A DNA stretch of 64,000 nt from Rhizoctonia solani (lineage: Eukaryota > Basidiomycota > Agaricomycetes > Cantharellales > Ceratobasidiaceae). Under the pieces are notes generated by a model, which was not told where the DNA came from, searched no databases, and saw nothing but the letters and a program-made list of their open reading frames with translations. Below, in pieces: positions 1 through 11,240 of this stretch. The stretch spans positions 496,001 to 560,000 of the forward strand of contig NC_057373.1 of NCBI RefSeq assembly GCF_016906535.1. The letters run 5' to 3'. Every line of letters starts with the position of its first letter. The stretch's first letter is position 1. Position numbers and translations under genes: made by a program.

Positions 1-993
1 ATCATTGTGCTCAAGCCGCTGCGAGAAGGTGGTCGCGATGGTTGTCTTGCCTGTTCCTGCCACACCATTCATCCAAAAAACTGAAGGCGCATCCGGGTCG
101 CTGGCCCATTTGGCAAGGTCATCTAGGACTTGCGTTCGTGTACCTTCGGTGCATGTGCGTCTGCCTATGTCACTGGAAATCGCGGAGTCGAATACTGCCT
201 CAGAGGCTGGGTATAGTTGTTGGGCTCGTGTGCTCTTTAGAGCCGATTAGCTGGGTAGAATCGGAAGAGTGCAAAATAAGCATGCACATACAACCATCAT
301 TTCATTACCCATACACCAGGTGGCTGCGTTTAATTCACTCTGTTTGTATATAAAAACTCATTACTAGCCTCAATATCCCTTTATACACTCACCTTCAGCT
401 GCTGAAATAGCGAGCATATCCGCCGATAGTGTTGCATTACTTCCTCCTCGTCCAGTTTTGCTGTCGCTGGTCCTCTAATTAGGGCATCAGGCCCCATACT
501 TATCTTCATCCGTGCCGCCTCATTTTCAATCACCCTACACATCCCTTGAGTGTAATTCAGTATGCTTGGACATCAATCTACTTACTTGGCAATCTCAGAT
601 ATATAACGAAACCTCCGATACGATCCTTCTTGCTTGAAGTATTCGGTGGCCGACTCTACTGACACCGCGAGATCGGTCGTTGAGTCCTTATAGTCGTGTT
701 GTTTCTCGGTAGCGCCGGCTTCCTGTGTGCAAGCATATATCAATAAAAACTTCTCTGAAGAACAACGTCTGATACACCTCGATTGTTTCAAAAACATCTA
801 TCAACGTAGTAGCCGCCGACCTCAGTGGATTGGGAGCACCCGATACATTGCTCAGAACCTTCAACGAAGCCACCAGTCTGCTCTCACCCTGAGCTCTATC
901 TGTAGGCTCAGGTGAACCTAGACAGAATGCTTTGCGCAACCAATTCAAGGCCCGCTGTCTATTTGACTTTGAGATACGGTCCGTCGATGACAT
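1..993 (-). CDS. NACHT-domain NLR-like protein, N-terminal part (runs off left edge)
   Basis: This is the 5' part of a STAND/NLR-type NTPase gene, cut by the window edge. Exons on the minus strand are 993-778, 722-586, 534-393, 339-292 and 234 to beyond 1. Each intron has GT-AG ends and the reading frame stays open across all four joins. Exons 3 and 4 have the same lengths (142 and 48 nt) as in the intact paralogue at 3839-8085. The start is ATG at 993 (MSSTDRISKSNRQRALNWL). The last visible exon carries a Walker A P-loop (MNGVAGTGKTT), as in NACHT proteins. In fungi such proteins are candidate innate-immunity or heterokaryon-incompatibility receptors; that role is family knowledge and is not shown here. 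Whether the rest of the gene is intact cannot be seen. Confidence 0.8.
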
Positions 994-1039
994 CCTTTTG
1001 ATTCATTCGCAATCGTAGAATGGAACAAGTTGCTTTTAC

Positions 1040-1880
1040 CCTTGTCTGATTGATATGCATGGTCAAGGCGTGGGGTGCACGTTGTTGCAGGGTCCTGTTA
1101 GGATTCAACGGATATCTAATGTAAACCATTTATAGCCGAAGTTTTGGCAGTGTGTCAATTTTCAAACCGGTTTGTGCTCAAACATTGTGGTTTGTTCGGA
1201 CAAGGCAAATCTATGACATAAGCTCATCAGAACTGGAATTTTGGTGGACAATCCAAATATCCAAATTGAAATGTATGCAGCAGTGCTTAACCAGCAGATA
1301 ACCCTTGAGCTTACAACGAGTCCATGAGCTTCTTGAAAAGATGCAACTAGTTACGAACAGCCATGGAAGTGCTTTTCTTTTCATTTCGCCCTTAAGCTTG
1401 AGCTCCAAATGTCTTTGTTCGCCGTCACTCCTGCCAATATAACCTGCTGCCTGGCATCAGGTGCTGTATATAATCCGACGATCTATTGTGGAATCAAACG
1501 CATTGAATCAACAAAGTCCATAGCTTATCCTCTGCCCGCTCGTCCTCGCCTGCCACGAGACCCAGACCGGTGAGGTTGGGGAACCCCCGCGGCTGCGAAG
1601 CAGCGAGGGTGGACCGGGGGCGCCCGACCGCGAGTCTGGCTCGTGGGTGGGCGGCTCAAACCAGCTCTCGTAGCTTATGGGATGGTGTGTGAGATAAAAA
1701 CGACACGCAAAGGCGTGCCGCGGCACTCGGTGTGTACGAGGCCAGACGATGGGGGAGGTCGGTCGCAAGTCGACACGGCACGAAGCGGTCCTCACGTGAC
1801 TCGCTGCATACTCCGGCTAAGTCGCTGTTTTGCGACTCCACAGGCTTCGTCGCAAAACGTCCAGATGTGCATGTGCGTAC
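1040..1880. other. Spacer with NLR 3'-flank homology plus a foreign-looking insert
   Basis: From about 1040 to 1240 the sequence resembles the 3' flank of the intact NLR gene (about 3590-3780), with shared tracts such as cagggtcct, accattta and tcatcagaact. From about 1500 to 1860 it is GC-rich and has no match to the paralogues. This stretch ends in a 9-bp inverted repeat (ttttgcgac and gtcgcaaaa, 1828-1857) next to the point where homology to the relic at 1881-2612 stops. No gene was found. I read it as the scar of an internal deletion or replacement in an NLR copy. Confidence 0.5.
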
Positions 1881-2612
1881 AATAAGAATCTCATCCGCGA
1901 TGCTCCAGGTGCCTGCGCTTAGGTCGATCTTTCCGTAGACGAAGTCAAGGTATGAATTTCAACGTGCTTTTTTACACTTACCGGCAGCTGTCGAAACAGT
2001 GACTGTATTCGCCTACAATGTCGCATTAATTCATCTTCATCCGATTCCTCTATCAATGACCGTCCAGTCGAAACTCCATGTTGGGTCTTGTTCTTCACGT
2101 CCATCGCCTCATCGGCCATTTGCCTACATCATCTATTATTATACATCAATAAATTAGATGGCACAGTACCCACTTGGAAATTCCCGCCACTGATCCGAAC
2201 ATTGTGTTTGATGTATTTTCTCCGAAACGCTTGACGAGTGATTCGCTTAGCTGTGCGAGGTCCGTCGCCAGGTCTTCGTAGTCTTGCTGGCTCTTTGCTG
2301 CTGCCCGCGTACCAATAGTAGATCAACCATCTCGTGGCCCACAATGAATCCCCAGTAGTATACCTTGATGGCGTCGAAGCAGTCTAATAGTATACTGGCA
2401 ACTGTTCCAATAGGTCCGAGCAATCCAGAGGCACTGCTCAAGGCCATCAGCTCACTTCTCAGTCTCCTGTCTATCCCTTCTTTGCCCTTTACCGTAGCTT
2501 TAGACTTAGACATAGAGGCAGAGGGCCTAGAAGATGATGGGCGCAAAGTTTTGGTAAGCCAGTTCCGAAGTCCTTTACTCTTTGAATCCAAACCGATTTT
2601 TTTCGATGACAT
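1881..2612 (-). pseudogene. Internally deleted NLR relic (four N-terminal exons only)
   Basis: The four first exons of the NLR family are recognisable at 2612-2364, 2304-2174, 2123-1982 and 1928-1881. Their lengths (249, 131, 142, 48 nt) are exactly those of the intact gene at 3839-8085. The protein starts at ATG 2612 (MSSKKIGLDSKSKG). The acceptor of intron 1, AG in the sister gene, reads GG here (2305-2306), and nearby AGs would shift the frame. Homology ends just inside intron 4 at about 1870, so the P-loop, NACHT and WD40 exons are missing. Something resembling the family's 3' flank follows at 1040-1240. It is a dead or severely truncated copy. A short N-terminal protein with a decoy role cannot be excluded but is less likely given the lost splice site. 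Confidence 0.75.
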
Positions 2613-2879
2613 TTCTAAAGTTCTTTTGCGATAGTATTCCAAGTTATCTCTGTCCTAGTTAGGAGTGCGGCTATAGAGGGTTACGTTTGTAATATGTGTT
2701 TGCAATACCAATAACATGTCAGTAACACGGCCGGCCAAGGCAATCGGGAGGAGGCGTGTTAGAAACAATTTGAAACTGCCATAACTGAACTGGTAAATAG
2801 CTCCAAACTGGTCCCAGCCTCGGGCCCGACTCAGTAGATTTCAACAGTTATCGTTCTCGTTTAGTTTGAAAGCCGGGTG

Positions 2880-2975
2880 TCAGATGGGTTCAGGCGGAGC
2901 CAGATAGAAAGCCTTGCAAAGCCGGTTCCGAGCCCATTTTGTCTTTGGCTTTGAGGTATTACTTGCCGATGCCAT
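2880..2975 (-). pseudogene. Orphan NLR first exon
   Basis: On the minus strand ATG 2975 opens a 31-codon frame (MASASNTSKPKTKWARNRL..KAFYLAPPEPI) that ends at a stop near 2880. It matches the beginning of the left-edge NLR copy (MSSTDRISKS..ALNWLRKAFCLGSPEPT). None of the following NLR exons is present. It lies between the relic at 1881-2612 and the intact gene, so it is a leftover of a fourth family member in the same tandem array. Confidence 0.6.
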
Positions 2976-3838
2976 CCCTTTGATTGGCTTGTGGTTGTAA
3001 GCTAAAACGGGCAGCTTGGTTAGATTGACATGAACAAATGGAAGGCGTACCGGTCACGAGAGGGGAGGAATGAGCGAATCTGGGGACCGGGGGGGGGAGT
3101 TGTATGCGGTAAAGCCGCGACGAGCAAACATGAGCAGGTGCATGCGAACACGAGCGAACACGAGGCGAGGCAAGGTTATGTGCGAGGCGGCGTGAGCTGT
3201 ACGGCGCAAGCAAGTCCGAAGAGATACTGACCAGCCCGGCGGGTCTAATCCGGGCTCAGGTAGGGTAGTGTGAGTGCAAGATCTGTGCGTGTATATAGAT
3301 TGACTAGAGAGAGAAAAAAGGAAAATAAAAATATGCTGAATGGGTGCGTTTCCTTGCCATTCGACAGGGAGAAAATTTCTTACCTTAGTCGCGCGATTCT
3401 GTGGTGGACGCGATGGCTGAGAATTTGGAACGTGCGTAGCGGGTTATATATACCAAAGCCCAATAAACGGGCCAAGTACTGAGACAGACAAAAACGTTTG
3501 GAGACGGCAGGGAAAGGAAAAGGAGAAGGAGAAATCAAATGTATGCGCATTCTTACGTCGCGGCCAGCCTCTGGCTGGTCGTTACATAAAGCATTGAGTG
3601 CGCGTTGTGCCAGGGTCCTCTTATGGTTCAACCAGGCAACTGTGCAAACCATTTACAACCGAATCTTTTACAGTAGCATGTCCGCTTCGGAACCTGTTTA
3701 CAGCTAAACAATGTGATTTATTTGGAAATAAGAAAGCTATGACACAAGTTCATCAGAACTGAAACGTTGATACGATAAACAGTCTCGGAAAATTTCCTTG
3801 TAAATACACATTGCGAGAGATCAGACATAAAACAACGC
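2976..3838. other. Intergenic spacer of the NLR array
   Basis: No supportable gene. The stretch 3030-3260 is GC-rich with repeated cgag-containing words (acacgagcgaacacgagg). The stretch about 3590-3780 is the 3' flank of the intact NLR gene and is similar to 1040-1240. Short open frames here have no recognisable similarity. Confidence 0.4.
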
Positions 3839-6800
3839 TCAGTCTCCAATATAGCATCGAGACCACTGATCACCAACATACAACTCCTGCTTAGGTACCA
3901 CCAGCGTCCCTGATCTAGTGACGATGAGCAAGGTGTGTAGAGTGAGGCGACAAGATACGCCAGGAAGTATGTTGGATGGAAGCCAGAAAAGTAGGTTGTC
4001 GTTACTGGACATCCATCCATCCAGGCGGTGATTAGCCTCCAACTGAGAGTTGGCCTGTGCAGAGTCAGGCACCGGATCGGCACAGGATATCAATCTCAGC
4101 AAAGGTGAAAACAGGCTTGAGATGTACAAGGCTGGATTCGATAAAACAACCTCTTCGACAAAGGAGGCAAGAATGGAGCCATCAAGAGACTGAGAGATGA
4201 AATGAACCTGACCAAGCGGGGGAGAAATGATGTTGGATGGAGCATCTCGACCTTTGAGATGCTGCATTTGGATGAGTCCACCATTGCACATGATGATAGA
4301 GTTACCGTCACGCGAGAACTGCCATAATTTAAGGGCAGGATCGAATGGACCAGCGACCATAGACCTATTCACCGTACTCACAATCCGCTTCAGTTTACCA
4401 CCTGAAGTATCGGCAACGTATAAGCCGCCCGGGGATGAGTCGCGAGAGGGTTGGGAGGCAAGTTGTGTTTCAACATCTGAATTCGGCTTGCACGTGCCAT
4501 CGGAGATATCCCAAATCTGAGTGGCTTCGTCCGACCCCAACACCACACAAGTACCATCGACCGAGAATGATAGGGATTTTATGTTCTCTGGTATCTGCAC
4601 CAAGGATGCAGGAGAAGACACGAGGCCCTTCCGCACGCTTCGCACATGGATCCCACGATGAGTGCTGGAGATGAGCCGAGTACCATCTGGTGAGAATGCG
4701 AGTGCTGATAATAAAGAGCTGACAAAACCCGCAACAAGCGACCCATCGGCAATCCTCCGTACTTGCACATTGGTATAAGTGCCAATTGCAACGAATGCAC
4801 CATCAGGTGAGACTGCCGCCAACTTAATCCCCTCAATATTGACGCTGGTAACAAGCGATCCATCAGATACGTTCCAGACACAAATGGTCCCGGCATTGCA
4901 CACGCCAATAATTCGATTCCCATCTGAAGTGAATGCGAGACATATGACTCCTCCAGTAGGGAACTCCAGTGGGGGAATAGCCAAAGTGCCATCGTCTGAG
5001 CGCCACAGTCGGATGGTGCAATCAGACGAACCAGAGGCAATGAGAGTACCGCCGGGTGAAAAAGTTACACATTTGACTAGACTATCATGACCTTCTAACG
5101 GACCAAGGAGGAGCTTGCCGTTGGTTGCATTCCATACCCAAACTTTCCCGTCACCGCCCGAGACAATGCGCACGCTATCAGGCGAAAACGAAACTGAGTA
5201 GACGGTCCCCGTATGGCTCAGCGGACCGGCAATACGAGTACCGTTGTATGCGTCCCATAATATAACAGTGCCATCCCAGGATCCAGATGCAACAAGTCCA
5301 CCATCAGGCGAGAATGCAATCGAATTCACAGAGCTGGTATGGCCCTGCAACGGACCAGCAAGTACCGCTCCATCGTATCCACTCCGTATGTTCACGGTAT
5401 CTTTACACCCGACTGCCACTCGACTACCATCAGATGAGTATGCAAGACTGGTTACCGAGTTCGTGTTCCATGTGGCCACCGGTGCCGTCTCTCTGCGATC
5501 AATCACACTGCCCTTCAACTCAAGCAGGCCTTGCATCCGACTCCGGTAATTCTTGTACACCGTACTCGACCGCGGGCATAGAGGAAGCGATGAGATATAG
5601 ATGTGCGGCGTTGACCGAGGTGCTGGTATTGAAGCATAGTCCATGACAAAGTTGGCCGCATCCTCGATCAGGATGGCCAGTGCTGGTTGTTGAGAAGCAG
5701 TACCTGTGGACTGATGGACCAAAAGGTGAGTGGGATTAGGGTGAATACCTGGTATTGCTTACCGTTAGCCATTGCTTAGCGGCCAATAATGCCAGGATCC
5801 CGGTGGGCAGGTCGCGCTGTAGACTGATGACCTCCAACCAGAATAATAGTCGGCGTGACAGAAAGTCGTCAAATGTTGCGGCAATGTCCTCTACTTTGAT
5901 CACTCGCTGAAGATGGTTTATCCAATAGCGGCAGGCGTATGACAATGTGGGTGAGATGCTCCTCTTGATTCGGTCCTGCAGGTCTTCGACCTTTTCATCG
6001 GGGAGGAACGATGACGGCAAGTTGCATATGTTCATCCGTAGCTGTTTCTCCATGACCTGGAAGCAGCGGTTCGCCAACGCCGGGCTATGCTCCATGGTAT
6101 CACAGAAGTACTCCTCTGACCGAGTTTTTTCGAATATAAAGTCTGAAAAGGATGTGTGGAGTATGGACACAATGTGGGTAGACTCCGAGTAGAATATGAC
6201 GGACCGGAGCAAGCTTAGTGCATACTCCACACGATCAGTGTTGTCGATGTCGGCCAGTATCGCAATAGTCTCGACGCTGATCGGCTCCTGGGCAAACAGT
6301 ACCGTGCGTAGTACCATCCTCACGTCCTCTCGCTCAGAATCATCCAGATCCTCATCGTGGGCAGATTTTAACACTGCCCTATATAGCATATCCATTGGTT
6401 GTTTCACATGGCCCAATTCCAATCCAGAAGTCATGCTGAGCACTGATTGCAGCCGCTTATTGGGATCGTCATGATGCTTGACGGGTCTGATATATCGCAC
6501 TAGTGTGGCCGCATAGATGAACAGCGCCCCTGACCGTTCTACAAGCTGCTTGATGTCGGCGTCCGACACACAAGGCGATACGAACGCCAGCTCCTCTTTT
6601 AGGTACAGCTCGATGTCAGCGCTCACAAGCGACTGGTCGATCTCATGCAGGATCATCCCGGCCTGCGACTCGGGCCGTGCCTTCATTGTTTCGTATATCC
6701 CTGGCTCCGGTCGGCTCGTCACGAAGAACTTGATAGGCAACTGCGGGGCGTGGCGGAACAGCATTTCGAGGATGGTCACCACTCCTTTCGGATCATTGCA

Positions 6801-8085
6801 TTCGTCCAGGGCATCTATGACCACCACCTGGTTAGTCAGCTTGTCGCCGCCCGCCTTCTTCAGTGGACCTGCTAGTAGGAGCTCGAACTGCCTGTCTATG
6901 GTCTTTGACTTTGCATTAGGCTCCTGGCTGATAGCCTCGCATAGGCTTTGTTGGAACGATGGCGAGTACCGCGCCAGCCGGTTTGCGATTGTCGGTATAA
7001 TCCGAGTCGCTTCCTGACATTCGGCCGAAGTCCGGGTACAGAAGAAGCTGGCAGCCAGCAGACCCTTGCGCTTGAGCTGGTCCGAGAAGGTACATGCGAT
7101 AGTGGTTTTGCCTGTGCCGGCCATGCCGTTCATCCAGAATACAGAAGGCGCATCTGGGTTGTCGGCCCACTCGGTGAGCTCTGCTAGAACGTGTGTACGT
7201 GTGCCTTGGGTACATGTGCGTCTGTTTATGGATGTGGAAAGGCTAGAGCCATATCTTGCCAGCTGGACTGGATTCAGGTGTTCGAGTCGTGTGTTCTGTA
7301 GAATCGATTAGTCGGGTAGAGAGAGTAAAATAGGAAACAAGCATGTGCATACAACAAGAGTCTTATGTGCGATGCTCCATGTGCCTGCGCTTAGTTCGAT
7401 CTGTCCATAGACAAAATTAAGGTGTGAATTTCAACGTGCTTTTTTACACTTACCTGCAGCTGTCGAAATAATGCCTGTATCCGCCGACAGTGCCGCATCA
7501 GCTCATCTTCATGCAATTCCCCTTTCAATAGCCGTTCAGTCGGAATGTCAGGTTCGGACTTGTCCTTCATCTTCGTCGCCTCATAAGCGATCTGTCTATG
7601 TTATTGGTTAATACACCCTCAAGTAGGTTGGATGACAAATCACTCGCTTGACAATTCCTACCACAGACCCGAACGCTACACTCGATGTGTTGTTTCCTAA
7701 ATGATTGACGAGTGATTCGCTTAGCTGGGCCAGATCAGTCGCTAGATCTTCGTAGTCTTGCTGATTCTTTGCTACTGCCTGTGTGTCAAGGGTAAATCAA
7801 CCATTCCTTTGCCCACAAGTAGTCACCGGTATCTACCTTGATGGCGTCGACGCAGTTCAATAGTATACTGGCAACTGCCCCAATCGGTCTGAGTAATCCA
7901 GAAGCATTGCTCAAGGCTGTTAGCGCATCTTTCAACCTCCTGTCTGTTTCTTTTTTGCCCTTGACTATGGCACTAGATGTGGACACAGAAGTTGGTGTGC
8001 GAGACGAAGATGGGCGGAATGCTTCGCGAAGCCAGTCCCGAGCTCGCTTTCTCTTCGAATCCGAGTCATCTTTTGATGATGACAT
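3839..8085 (-). CDS. NACHT-WD40 repeat NLR-like protein (complete)
   Basis: Six exons on the minus strand: 8085-7837, 7778-7648, 7595-7454, 7400-7353, 7295-5763 and 5710-3839. They total 3975 nt, encoding 1324 residues, and the frame is consistent at every join. Residues 1-190 are the family-specific N-terminus, matching the three neighbouring copies. The NACHT module begins near residue 245 with Walker A (MNGMAGTGKTT) and has Walker B near 351 (VVVIDALDE). After about residue 760 come WD40 repeats (SVNSIAFSPDGGLVASGSWD, IRLW, VWVWNA). This is the NTPase-plus-WD40 layout of fungal STAND proteins related to HET-E, in which WD repeats sense ligand and NACHT oligomerises. No recognised executioner domain was identified at the N-terminus. 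Intron 2 seems to use a GC donor (gcgagt at 7647), because only that choice keeps the frame shared with the paralogues. Confidence 0.88.
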
Positions 8086-8668
8086 GCCTGAGAGTCGTCC
8101 GTGATCGTAGTACAAGCTATCTCGGTTTTCATATGGTCGAAGGCGCGGGATACACGTTGCGGCGCTTTTCTTTCGAATTTCATTACTATTGACGTTTTCC
8201 AAAAGGCAGCCCACGGAATCAACCAAAGTTAGCCCATTAATCAGTCGCCCTCGAACTTCCTCTTAGATAAGCATAATTAAATATGTGGGTCAATTTATTC
8301 CCTTACTAATGTGACTGGTGCTATCGCAAGAGGGTGCACCACCGTACATGAAGGGCCCTGACACATTTAGCTCTTGTCTTGTCTAAGATGATCAATTGAA
8401 AGCTGTGTCCTCGAGATTCGTTACAACGCATGTAGTACCACCCAATTGCAACTTGAATCACGACTACCGGGGAAACGTCACTCTTTGAGTAAAAGTAACA
8501 ATGAAACCCATAACATAAATGAAGCTTATATACTTCCAGAATCCCACCCAGTATATATGGCCATTCGCCGGCGATTCACCCTCAAAATACAATATAGTCC
8601 GAACTGAAGCCTTATCATTAGGAAAAGATACAGCATACTGATTGGCCAAAAGTCTAGTTTAACTACAA
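8086..8668. other. Intergenic, no gene seen
   Basis: Upstream region of the intact NLR gene and downstream region of the F-box-like relic. AT-rich, with no open frame showing recognisable similarity and no repeat that I could match elsewhere in the window. Confidence 0.4.
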
Positions 8669-9118
8669 TCAAAATTCAACTAAATATTCTTCTGTCCTTA
8701 CTGGAATACAGTTTTTAGGGCTTCGATAAGGAGTTAAAGTTTTAGAGATAGGGTATCGCAATATTCGCACTAGTTTTGGCCCTATGTTATCGGAGCTGCT
8801 ATCAAATCGTCGGGTGCACCATGCCTGCTGTTCCTTTATCTGGCTCATGCTTCATTATATCTCCCCGCCGTTCAGCGCATTTACGAAGGGTATCCCTCGC
8901 GAAGTCTACTGTTCCTTCAAGTTTGTCATTTTTACTAGCCTCAATCTCTATAATCCGAAGAGAAGAAAAGCCGAAAGTAATGAAATTGCTTCCTCGGTCT
9001 GAGAGACTCGAGTCACTCAATTTTATACCAAACATACTTTTAGTATCACCTACTAGTTGCTCGTTGGTTCTTCCACGGATGCGAACACATCTCAGGGGCA
9101 TTCGAGTCTCGTCAAGAC
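8669..9118 (-). pseudogene. 5'-truncated F-box-like family relic
   Basis: The C-terminal part of the same family as the genes at 9629-10996 and 56594-57906. It starts where exon 4 of the intact copy starts, after a tcag acceptor (TRMPLRCVRIRGR). It continues through the family motif SSLRIIEIEASKNDK and ends with LVRILRYPISK..IPVRTEEYLVEF and a stop at 8669. The F-box-like N-terminal half is absent. The frame must shift between CAERRGDIM..GTAGMVHP (to about 8811) and LVRILRY, because the first frame meets a stop at about 8802. Two family members therefore sit in tandem here, one degraded. Confidence 0.7.
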
Positions 9119-9628
9119 CTGAGGGACTGGTGGCAAGAGAAATCCGACTAATTAGTACAACACTCGTAGACCTAAGGATGGAAAGTGCCTGGCCCGACCC
9201 CGGAGCTCCATAGGCTGTATTGTGAACGTGCAAACGAATATACCGAGACCTTGCTGAAACTATAAACTCAAATTTGACTTTTGACTAGTATGTATTCAGA
9301 ATGTATACACTACCTCTTTCGGAAATGAACCGATTGTAAACAAAATATAGCAGTAAAAATAAATCTGAGATACATATCGAAAACAACGATATGCCAAGTA
9401 CTTACACTTGCGACATACAGTTTACGCTCACTTTTCGAGACATCTAGTGAATTGCGGTTGGATAGTGCACTTGTCACCATCATATTGAGGTGCATTATAC
9501 AAGATCCGTCTTAAAGTTGTCAGGGTGGCAATTTCAGTCCACTGTACGCATAAATAGGATCAAAGCACAAGTAAGCCACCTCTTGAGAATCGCATAACAC
9601 AAAAACTCAGAACCTATGTCATGCATAT
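9119..9628. other. Spacer between F-box-like relic and F-box-like gene
   Basis: No supportable gene. It contains short open frames only, without family similarity. Confidence 0.4.
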
Positions 9629-10996
9629 TTAACTACCAGCTACAAATACCTCAGTCCTTACCGGAGTAAAGTACGAGTCCAACGGATTTCTACCAGATGC
9701 AGACAAGGGTTTAGCGCCATATCGTAATATGCGTACCAGCCCAGGCTCAGACTGGACCGATCTAAGATTACTTAGTCGAGTATTCGCCGTTGTCCTCCGG
9801 AGATTCCAATCTTTGAACTTTGCGCTTCGCATGCGCACTTCACACTGATGGAGAGCCTCACTAGCCAATTTCACGGCTTGTTCAACATTCTTTCCTTCAA
9901 AACACTCAATCTCGATGATTCGAAGAAAGCGAAATGTTGACAATGACGATAATGCTCTATCAGCCTGTGTGACTCGATCAAATAAGATCCACGAGGAGAA
10001 TTGAAGTTGCGGACCAGACTAATATTTTCAATTCGATCATCTATGCGAATGCGTTTCAATGGGGGCCTGGTCTTTGCAAGACCTAAGAGAAGGGGTAAGG
10101 GAAGGTATAGTGGTATAAAGCATAACACTGGGCATACGTTTTATCATAACTGGCTCAACTGCAACTCCTTGTAGAGACTCGAGTTGGTTACATCCGGTAT
10201 GAATTAGTGCCCCAACAAGCTGTCGACCGTTCCCTTCATTACAAGTCACCTCCCGCACTTTCGGACAACACTTAAGTATCTCATGGGCGCGGGTCGGGAG
10301 CACAACTTTTTGAATCGATGTGAAAACCTTTCCCTTGAAATATGATCGAAGCGATTTGGGATACATGGATCCAGTGCGTAGCACCTCAAGTGTATGAATA
10401 TTTGGAAGTATCTCAAGCAATCTAGCAAAGGAAGACAAGGGCTCCGAGTTGAAAGATTGCCTGGGCCAACATATAGATACGTATGCTATTCTACATAGAA
10501 ACACATTCTATCAGCCTCAAATGGTGCCGAATGTATAAATACACGAACTTGACATAAGGCCAGAGGTACCTGCTTTCTATTAGCCCTTTACTCATTCTCT
10601 CTAACCTCTCCCCAAAGTAATCTTCATGATCCCATCTCCAGCCAGAGTCGGGAGCCAAGCAAGCTTGAAATCTTTCCCAGAGAAGAGGTAGAAATATTGA
10701 TCTCGACAAGCGGGACACCTGCGAAAGAGCACGCAAAACATCAAACCGAGACGAGAGATCTTGAGGAATTGAGTTATTTATGTAGTTTGTATACCCAAGT
10801 ATATGTTCAGTTTTAATCTTTTCAAAGTGAGAAAGGATTTCATGCAAGATCTCCGGAGGTAACGAAAGAAATCCCTTTATGGCAGCTGGCACGTATGTGA
10901 GGAGGTTGCTTAATCAGACCCGAATGCATTCGTACCTTCCTCCTCGTAGGTGGGCCCCGGAGACCATCCGGGGTGATTTCTGGGGTTGGATGGCAT
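9629..10996 (-). CDS. F-box-like domain protein
   Basis: Five exons on the minus strand: 10996-10936, 10885-10549, 10490-10138, 10082-10015 and 9964-9629 (1155 nt, 384 residues). Exon 2 begins with GFLSLPPEILHEILSHFE, an F-box-like opening as in SCF substrate-adaptor proteins, and later has LSRSIFLPLLWERF. The rest is a leucine-rich, LRR-like region (LPNIHTLEVL, PKVREVTCNE) and the family tail FRFLRIIEIECFEGKN. No ATG exists in exon 2 ahead of the F-box. ATG 10996 joins in frame through a 50-nt intron with a good branch-like motif (ctgatt). The last 50-nt intron is supported by an intron at the same place and phase in the paralogue at 56594-57906. The ubiquitin-ligase role is a family inference. 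Confidence 0.75.
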
Positions 10997-11240
10997 AATG
11001 TGGACAAGAGACGCACCAAACTTGCAAGGGTTTCACGTTCTAACGCCTGGCGTTTGCTTGCACACGTTTAGAGGCTGTGTCGTGTACCCAGAGATGCTTG
11101 ATCCACGCCGCACAATCTCCATAAATTGTCACACTTGTAGGGGCGTATAAATCACAGGAAAAATTAGATATATGTATAACTATGTACTAGGGTGTCGGTG
11201 TTCAATGACACTAAACGAAGTTGAATATATTAAAATCCGA

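Noticed and set aside
4579..7017. Long antisense frames opposite the NLR gene
   Set aside because: They mirror the codon pattern of the minus-strand NACHT/WD40 exons and encode nothing recognisable.
10491..10892. F-box-like exon starting at GTG 10892
   Set aside because: No ATG lies there. A first exon from ATG 10996 joins through a 50-nt intron in the correct frame, so translation from GTG is not needed.
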